Shown piece by piece: positions 20,354 through 24,430 of a DNA stretch of 24,430 nt (positions within the stretch are counted from its first letter, which is position 1; each line of letters begins with the position of its first letter). Below the pieces are notes generated by a model that saw only the letters and a program-made list of their open reading frames with translations, ran no database searches and was not told the DNA's origin. The stretch is taken from positions 1 through 24,430 of the forward strand of contig JAIJEI010000007.1 of the NCBI GenBank assembly GCA_022739095.1. Reading direction: 5' to 3'. The position numbers and the translations under genes are program-made. This DNA is from Bifidobacterium sp. (lineage in GTDB: Bacteria > Actinomycetota > Actinomycetes > Actinomycetales > Bifidobacteriaceae).

Positions 20354-21513
20354 CTACGGGGGTCTATTCCTATAACGCCAAGAAATTCCCCGGTGGCATC
20401 GGATGGATGGTCAAATACACCGACAATCAGCATCGCCAGCGCGTCAAGCGCGGATTCAGGCTCAAACGCGACGCGGAGTCGTTCCTGATAGAGATACGCG
20501 CTTCCCTCAATAACGGCAGCTATAGGGATCCCGACAGCGGACGCGTGACGATAGGGGAGCTGGGTGAGGCTTGGCTGCTGGGGCGCAAAGGGGTTGTGGC
20601 GGTGTCGAGCTACAACAAGGATGCCGGGGTCTGGGCAAACTGGGTAAGGCCGAAGTGGCAGCGGTCTCGTGTATCCGAGATACGCCGTAGCGATGTCCAG
20701 CAGTGGGTGAGCGAGATTAGCGAATCGGTCGGTGCAAAGCAAGTCGGGTATGCGTTGGGGGTCTTGCGACAGATATGCGAGTCGGCGGTGTATGACCGAA
20801 GGATTCCCTCGAATCCGTGCAAAGGGGTCAAGGCTCCGATTCCCCATACCGAAAAGCGGAGGGTGTATCTGGAGATGTCCAAGCTGGAAGCGCTGAGCGC
20901 CGAGGCCGACAGAAGGAAAAACAGGTATGGAACCCTTGTGCTCTTCATGGGACTGACAGGACTTCGCATCGGTGAAGCCACCGCCCTCAGGGTTGGCGAC
21001 ATTGACTTGGCGAATCATCGTGTCCGGGTCCGAGAGAATGCCGTATGGACCGGTGGAAGACTGTCGGTGGGGGCCCTGAAGAATCACGAGGAGAGAACGG
21101 TCCCTTTCCCTCCTAACCGTCTTCAGGAACGGCTCAGAGAGCGTGTGGAAGGCAAGGATCGTGACGCGTTGGTGTTCGAACGGCCAGGGGCCGTCAACGA
21201 CGGCAGTGCGTTGACGCCGGATGATTACATGCGTCATCCCGACTCGCGAACCGGATGGTTCACGACCGCCGTGAGAATGACGGAAGGGGTGCCTGACTGG
21301 ATGACCCTCCATGACCTCCGCCATACGGCGGTCAGTCTGGCCATTCACCGGCATGTAAGCCCAAAACTCGTCCAGCGCGTGGCCGGGCACCGGACGTTCT
21401 CCCAAACGATGGAAACCTACGCCGACCTCTACGACAGCGATATGGAGGAGTATGCCCGGAAGATGGATTCCGATGACTCTACGGGTGGTGTCCTGAATGC
21501 GCTAAAAGCGTGA
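20350..21513 (+). CDS. int: Tyrosine integrase of the satellite element
   Basis: The protein has 387 residues with a GTG start at 20350 overlapping the XRE stop. The N-terminal arm-binding domain (GGIGWMVKYTDNQHRQRVKRGFRL) is followed by a core-binding domain (about 65-165). The catalytic domain contains R206 in GLRIGEA, a Lys near 244, H321-x-x-R324 in HDLRHT, H347 in AGHR and the nucleophile Y357 in METYADLY, so the full R-K-H-R-H-Y set is present. It lies next to the tRNA-Glu gene, as integrases usually do, with arm-type repeats within 90 bp after its stop. It would catalyse exchange between the 24-bp core repeats. Confidence 0.92.
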   Translation: MTTGVYSYNAKKFPGGIGWMVKYTDNQHRQRVKRGFRLKRDAESFLIEIRASLNNGSYRDPDSGRVTIGELGEAWLLGRKGVVAVSSYNKDAGVWANWVRPKWQRSRVSEIRRSDVQQWVSEISESVGAKQVGYALGVLRQICESAVYDRRIPSNPCKGVKAPIPHTEKRRVYLEMSKLEALSAEADRRKNRYGTLVLFMGLTGLRIGEATALRVGDIDLANHRVRVRENAVWTGGRLSVGALKNHEERTVPFPPNRLQERLRERVEGKDRDALVFERPGAVNDGSALTPDDYMRHPDSRTGWFTTAVRMTEGVPDWMTLHDLRHTAVSLAIHRHVSPKLVQRVAGHRTFSQTMETYADLYDSDMEEYARKMDSDDSTGGVLNALKA

Positions 21514-21528
21514 TTACGCCACTATGCC

Positions 21529-21550
21529 TGTTCCGAATGTGTTCTGAATG
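21529..21550 (-). repeat. Arm-type sites, inverted CATTYRGAACA pair (right end)
   Basis: TGTTCCGAATG and TGTTCTGAATG are adjacent 11-bp units on the plus strand, the inverse of the motif at 16595-16627. Confidence 0.65.
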
Positions 21551-21579
21551 GACTCAATGGAGTTGTCCGTCTGGGCGAC

Positions 21580-21601
21580 TGTATCAAACCTGTATCAAAA
21601 A
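21580..21601 (+). repeat. Arm-type sites, TGTATCAAA pair (right end)
   Basis: TGTATCAAACC and TGTATCAAAAA are adjacent 11-bp units, in the same orientation and spacing as at 16532-16553. Confidence 0.65.
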
Positions 21602-21609
21602 CAAAAAGA

Positions 21610-21643
21610 AAAACCCTTGAAAACCAATGTTTTCAAGGGTTTT
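21610..21643. terminator. Bidirectional terminator for integrase and tRNA-Glu
   Basis: This is a perfect 15-bp stem (AAAACCCTTGAAAAC and its complement) with a CAAT loop. It carries T-runs in both directions; on the minus strand the exit reads TTTTTCTTTTTG. It lies seven bases from the tRNA 3' end. Confidence 0.85.
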
Positions 21644-21649
21644 AGTGAA

Positions 21650-21673
21650 GTACCCCCAGAGAGAGTCGAACTC
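21650..21673. repeat. att core, right copy inside tRNA-Glu
   Basis: The partner of 16415-16438, covering the acceptor 3' strand and T-arm of the tRNA. The tRNA stays complete on this side. Confidence 0.9.
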
Positions 21674-21722
21674 TCGTTGTCAGATTGAAAGTCTGGTGTC
21701 CTAACCGTTAGACGATGGGGGC
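21651..21722 (-). tRNA. tRNA-Glu (anticodon UUC)
   Basis: A 72-nt cloverleaf is read on the minus strand. The acceptor GCCCCCA pairs with TGGGGGT (first pair G-U). The anticodon loop is CTTTCAA with anticodon TTC and the T-loop is GTTCGAC. CCA is not encoded. It is the integration target of the neighbouring element. Confidence 0.93.
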
Positions 21723-21791
21723 GAACAACTCGAGTTACTTTACGGGAGGTTGTTCGGTTATGCAAATCGACGGCATTTCGGCGTGTCGTGA

Positions 21792-22652
21792 TTAGTTCAG
21801 GGTAACGGCCTGATAGGTGAAGTCGTGAATCACGCGGCCGGCGGCCAGGCCCTTCTTCTCGAAGTTGGTGAGCACGCGGCCCCCGAATCGCTCGGATTCG
21901 GTGAAGTCGGCGTGCGGCATATCGGCGGCCATGTCGGCATTGCCCTTGCCCACATGTTCGGTTGACAGGCTGACGGTTACGCTGCCTAGGTTCTTCCAAC
22001 CGTCGAGCCCGTCCATCACCTCGTGCACGTGCAGGGCATAGTCCTCGATGTCGGTGGCGATGCGCCAGACGCCGTCTGCGGCCAGTGCGCGATGGATGTC
22101 GCCGGCCATGGCCTCCTGCACGATGCGGCGCTTATGATGCTTCTTCTTGGGCCAGGGGTCGGGGAAGAAGGTCCATACTTCGGCTGCGGTGCCGGGCGCG
22201 GTGACCTTGAACAGCTCGGGCGCATTGACCTGGGCCACGCGAATGTTGGTCAGCCCCTGCTTGCCGGCGAGCAACAGCGTGTGTGCCACACCGGGGTCAT
22301 AGACCTCCAAGGCCAGAAAGTTCGTCTCCGGATGGGCCACGGCTGCGGCCACCACGTTCTCACCCTGCCCAGTGCCGATTTCCACAATGAGTGGATTGTC
22401 ATTGCCCCATGCGGACTCCACGAGCGCGCGGTCGAGCGTGACGCCTTCGCGCACGTCCAGCAGATTGCCGGCCGCAATGTCCAACAGATATGTGCCGGCA
22501 TAGTTGTACCATGCGCGCTGCAGGCGATCGTCCAAACGTCCGGAGCGGCGTACGAAGGAGAGCACCTTGTGCAGTGGGTGCGCCGGTGCCTCGGTGTGGT
22601 CTGTGGCCATCGCGGCGACGGAATCGATTGCTGTGGATTCGGGATCGGTCAT
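21792..22652 (-). CDS. trmB: tRNA (guanine-N7-)-methyltransferase
   Basis: The protein has 286 residues, ATG at 22652 with GAGG eight bases upstream; the longer frame to 22886 lacks a ribosome site. TrmB methylates G46 in the variable loop of tRNAs using S-adenosylmethionine. The AdoMet motif IVEIGTGQGENVVAAA lies near residues 90-105, and the family signature VWTFFPDPWPKKKHHKRR follows at about 160-177, with the PDPWPK-KHHKRR substrate-binding core intact. The N-terminal 40 residues are variable, as in other actinobacteria. It is chromosomal and divergent from galE across a gap with a striking inverted repeat. Confidence 0.93.
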   Translation of the reverse strand: MTDPESTAIDSVAAMATDHTEAPAHPLHKVLSFVRRSGRLDDRLQRAWYNYAGTYLLDIAAGNLLDVREGVTLDRALVESAWGNDNPLIVEIGTGQGENVVAAAVAHPETNFLALEVYDPGVAHTLLLAGKQGLTNIRVAQVNAPELFKVTAPGTAAEVWTFFPDPWPKKKHHKRRIVQEAMAGDIHRALAADGVWRIATDIEDYALHVHEVMDGLDGWKNLGSVTVSLSTEHVGKGNADMAADMPHADFTESERFGGRVLTNFEKKGLAAGRVIHDFTYQAVTLN

Positions 22653-22690
22653 ATATTCCTCGGATTTCCCTTGTGCGCCGCACCGCTGTT

Positions 22691-22828
22691 CATTCATTAG
22701 GTCGATTTGGCGTTCATTAGGTAGGTGGTGTGCGATACCAACCACCATATCAAGCCATTTACCCGGTGTCCGTGCGGGCCGGCTCCGGGCCGCCCGACCT
22801 AATGAACGACAAATCGACCTAATGAATG
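22691..22828. repeat. 32-bp inverted repeat pair around a 74-bp centre
   Basis: The arms 22691-22722 and 22797-22828 match in 31 of 32 positions. Each arm carries TTCATTAGGT twice, 20 bp apart (22693-22702 and 22713-22722, mirrored on the right). No target-site duplication is visible at the ends. Confidence 0.85.
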
Positions 22829-22855
22829 CAGATATTGCCGGGCGACACCACCGTT

Positions 22856-22883
22856 TTGTGCGATTATGTTTGTGTGGTATACT
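22856..22883 (+). promoter_or_regulatory. galE promoter
   Basis: TTGTGC (22856-22861) and TATACT (22878-22883) have a 16-bp spacer ending in TGG, giving an extended -10. It lies 97 bp before the galE start, 28 bp past the inverted repeat. Confidence 0.65.
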
Positions 22884-22979
22884 CAAATTGTTTCAAAAGG
22901 TAACAAAGCGGACCAAAAGTGAACAGCCGCTGAACTCCCCACGGCCGACACTTGCAACCCGCACAAGGAAAGGTCAACT

Positions 22980-23993
22980 ATGACAGTTCTCGTCACCGGC
23001 GGCTGCGGCTACATCGGCGCGCACGTCGTTCACGCACTTCATCAGGCCGGCGAAAAGGTCGTCGTCGTCGACGATCTGAGCTACGGCAAGCCCACCCGCA
23101 TCGAAGGCTCCCGCCTGTACGGCATGGATATCGCCGCCCCGGGCGCCGGCGATCGTCTGGCCGAAATCCTCGATGCCGAAGGCGTCGACTCCGTGATCCA
23201 CTTCGCCGCTCGCAAGCAGGTCGGCGAATCCGTGGAGAAGCCGCTGTGGTACTACCAGCAGAACATCAACGGCATGCTCAACGTGCTCACCGGCATGACC
23301 CAGTCCAAGAACGCCAAGAAGCTCGTCTTCTCCTCCTCCGCCGCCACCTACGGTGTGCCGCCGGTCGATGTGGTGCCTGAGGACGTCGTCCCGATGCTGC
23401 CGATCAACCCCTACGGCCAGACCAAGCTGTTCGGCGAGTGGATGGCCCGCGCCTGCGAGCAGCCGTTCGGCATCCGCTTCTGCGCGCTGCGCTACTTCAA
23501 CGTGGCCGGCTGCGGTCCGGTGGAGCTTGAGGACCCGGCCATCCTGAACCTCATCCCGATGCTGTTCAATCGCCTCAAGCAGGGCAAGGCCCCCGCCATC
23601 TTCGGCGATGACTACCCGACTCCGGACGGCACCTGCGTGCGCGACTACATCCATGTCTCCGACCTGGCCGACGCCCATATCGCCGCCCTTAAGTACCTCG
23701 ACCGTGACGAGCGCAAGTACGACGCCTTCAACGTCGGCACCGGCGAAGGCACCTCCGTGCGCCAGATCGTCGACGAAGTCAAGAAGGTCACCGGTCTGCC
23801 GTTCACCGAGGCCGTCATGGCCCGTCGTGCCGGCGACCCGCCGCACCTGATCGGCTCTCCGAAGCGCATCAACGAGGAGATGGGCTGGCATGCCAAGTAC
23901 GACGTGGAAGACATCGTCAAGTCCGCGTGGGATGCCTGGCAGGCCAACCCCGAACACCACATCGACGTCGACACCTGGAAGCAGGCCGACTGA
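22980..23993 (+). CDS. galE: UDP-glucose 4-epimerase
   Basis: The protein has 337 residues, ATG at 22980 after AAAGG. It interconverts UDP-galactose and UDP-glucose in the Leloir pathway. In bifidobacteria it also serves galacto-N-biose/lacto-N-biose use and supplies UDP-galactose for exopolysaccharide. The Rossmann motif TGGCGYIGAH (6-15) binds NAD. The catalytic triad residues are S120 in FSSSAATYG and Y145-x-x-x-K149 in NPYGQTK. The NVAG motif and the C-terminal RAGDPPHLIGSP substrate region are present. Length is normal for the family. It is followed by a hairpin terminator and then tRNA genes. Confidence 0.95.
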   Translation: MTVLVTGGCGYIGAHVVHALHQAGEKVVVVDDLSYGKPTRIEGSRLYGMDIAAPGAGDRLAEILDAEGVDSVIHFAARKQVGESVEKPLWYYQQNINGMLNVLTGMTQSKNAKKLVFSSSAATYGVPPVDVVPEDVVPMLPINPYGQTKLFGEWMARACEQPFGIRFCALRYFNVAGCGPVELEDPAILNLIPMLFNRLKQGKAPAIFGDDYPTPDGTCVRDYIHVSDLADAHIAALKYLDRDERKYDAFNVGTGEGTSVRQIVDEVKKVTGLPFTEAVMARRAGDPPHLIGSPKRINEEMGWHAKYDVEDIVKSAWDAWQANPEHHIDVDTWKQAD

Positions 23994-24042
23994 GATTGAC
24001 GGTCGCTTTGCGGTGGATGCCGTGAAGCGTTTCCGTCCATAG

Positions 24043-24070
24043 GGGCGTGGCCGGGGTTCCGGTCGCGCCC
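24043..24070 (+). terminator. Terminator after galE
   Basis: GGGCGTGGCCGG pairs with CCGGTCGCGCCC (two G-U pairs) around a 4-base loop and is followed by TTCGTCGTTTT, 50 bp past the stop. Confidence 0.55.
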
Positions 24071-24156
24071 TTCGTCGTTTTGTGGATGTATGCGGCAGGC
24101 GTGTTTGCGTGCTGGTGATAGCAAAAACCTTGAAATTATGCGGAACACGCCGAAGT

Positions 24157-24184
24157 TTGCACGACCGGCGAATTTCAGTAAGAT
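24157..24184 (+). promoter_or_regulatory. Promoter for the tRNA-Asp/tRNA-Phe genes
   Basis: TTGCAC (24157-24162) and TAAGAT (24179-24184) are 16 bp apart, 34 bp before the tRNA-Asp. Confidence 0.5.
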
Positions 24185-24217
24185 ATACATCTGTTGCCTC
24201 ACGCGAGTGAGAACAAT

Positions 24218-24291
24218 GGCCCCGTAGCTCAGTTGGTTAGAGCGCCGCCCTGTCACGGCGGAGGTCACCGGTTCAAGTCCGGCCGGGGTCG
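24218..24291 (+). tRNA. tRNA-Asp (anticodon GUC)
   Basis: A 74-nt cloverleaf. The acceptor GGCCCCG pairs with CGGGGTC, the anticodon loop is CTGTCAC with GTC, and the T-loop is GTTCAAGTC. CCA is not encoded. Confidence 0.95.
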
Positions 24292-24308
24292 CTGGAATGG
24301 TTATAAAG

Positions 24309-24328
24309 CCCGGATTATCCGGGTTTTT
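24309..24328 (+). terminator. Hairpin with T-run between the two tRNAs
   Basis: CCCGGA-TTA-TCCGGG is followed by TTTTT. It may end or attenuate transcription between tRNA-Asp and tRNA-Phe. Confidence 0.6.
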
Positions 24329-24338
24329 GACTGTTCAT

Positions 24339-24414
24339 GGCTCTGTAGCTCAGTTGGTAGAGCGAGCGACTGAAAATCGCTAGGTCAACGGATCGACGCC
24401 GTTCGGAGCCACCA
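24339..24414 (+). tRNA. tRNA-Phe (anticodon GAA)
   Basis: A complete cloverleaf with encoded CCA. The acceptor GGCTCTG pairs with CGGAGCC, and the anticodon stem AGCGA/TCGCT holds loop CTGAAAA with GAA. Confidence 0.95.
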
Positions 24415-24430
24415 CAATGAAGCCCCGCCT

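Larger units (their letters stand above)
16415..21673. mobile_element. 5.2-kb satellite-like integrative element in tRNA-Glu
   Basis: The element is bounded by the 24-bp att repeats. Its contents in order: a non-coding left arm, a small DNA-binding gene, a 1-kb non-coding region with GGTCC clusters, a RepA-like helicase, an excisionase, a divergent XRE regulator and a tyrosine integrase next to the tRNA. The tRNA stays intact at the right end. No capsid, terminase, relaxase or transfer gene is present, so it must depend on a host element for movement between cells, like phage satellites or mobilisable islands. Autonomous replication after excision is suggested by the helicase. A type name cannot be assigned from sequence alone. 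Confidence 0.8.
22653..22979. other. trmB-galE divergent intergenic region
   Basis: 327 bp with no credible gene. It holds the 32-bp inverted repeat (22691-22828), a GC-rich hairpin-forming core between the arms (about 22770-22796) and the galE promoter. Confidence 0.6.

Noticed and set aside
20257..21405. 382-codon frame opposite the integrase
   Set aside because: Antisense shadow; the plus-strand frame has all catalytic residues of a tyrosine recombinase.
22691..22828. Insertion sequence
   Set aside because: The inverted repeats flank only 74 bp with no transposase and no target duplication; at most a MITE-like remnant.
22974..23960. 328-codon frame opposite galE
   Set aside because: Antisense shadow of a highly codon-biased gene; no ribosome site.

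Overview
The window reads as a piece of a Bifidobacterium chromosome, probably of the B. longum group. The right end holds housekeeping genes with the usual high-GC bifidobacterial codon use (trmB, galE, tRNA-Glu, tRNA-Asp, tRNA-Phe). WhiB-type and LAXTG-anchored proteins also point to Actinobacteria. The species assignment is inference. Everything left of the tRNA-Glu gene is accessory DNA.

Layout. (1) 1-1694, minus strand: part of a Gram-positive conjugation operon in the order Maff2/VirB2-like small protein, VirB6-like membrane protein, PrgI/VirB3-like protein, VirB4-like ATPase (cut by the window edge). (2) 1990-4350, plus strand, AT-rich cargo: an exported permuted papain-fold (YiiX-like) hydrolase, a membrane-anchored repeat protein broken by one frameshift in a G5 tract, and a small HTH-like protein. 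(3) 4644-8939, minus: a 1431-residue LAXTG cell-wall adhesin of the SspB/PrgB type, the usual surface partner of this class of conjugation system. (4) 9235-11256, plus, AT-rich: a two-gene XRE-ImmA/IrrE metallopeptidase module, a likely toxin-antitoxin or defence cassette. (5) 15900-11589, minus: a plasmid-like maintenance operon: XRE regulator, two small proteins not previously called here, a winged-helix replication-initiator-like protein, WhiB, ParA, a ribbon-helix-helix protein and two small unknowns. Three of its gene junctions carry arrays of a strictly 4-bp-periodic degenerate repeat, proposed here as a dispersed centromere for the ParA/RHH pair. A divergent XRE gene at 16005 faces this operon across an operator-like region. 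(6) 16415-21673: a compact 5.2-kb integrative element bounded by a 24-bp direct repeat of the tRNA-Glu 3' end. It holds a tyrosine integrase, excisionase, XRE regulator, RepA-like helicase and a small DNA-binding protein, but no transfer or virion genes, so it looks like a satellite or hitchhiker. (7) 21651-24414: chromosomal tRNA-Glu, trmB, galE, tRNA-Asp and tRNA-Phe.

How the parts fit. The left 16.4 kb looks like a conjugative, partitioning, plasmid-like element (an ICE or integrated plasmid) whose left end lies outside the window. The 5.2-kb element sits exactly between that region and the tRNA gene, which suggests two elements stacked in tandem at one attachment site. The small element carries its own arm-type integrase sites at both ends, a bidirectional terminator that replaces the one the tRNA lost on insertion, and clusters of GGTCC motifs around a 1-kb non-coding stretch that could be a replication origin.
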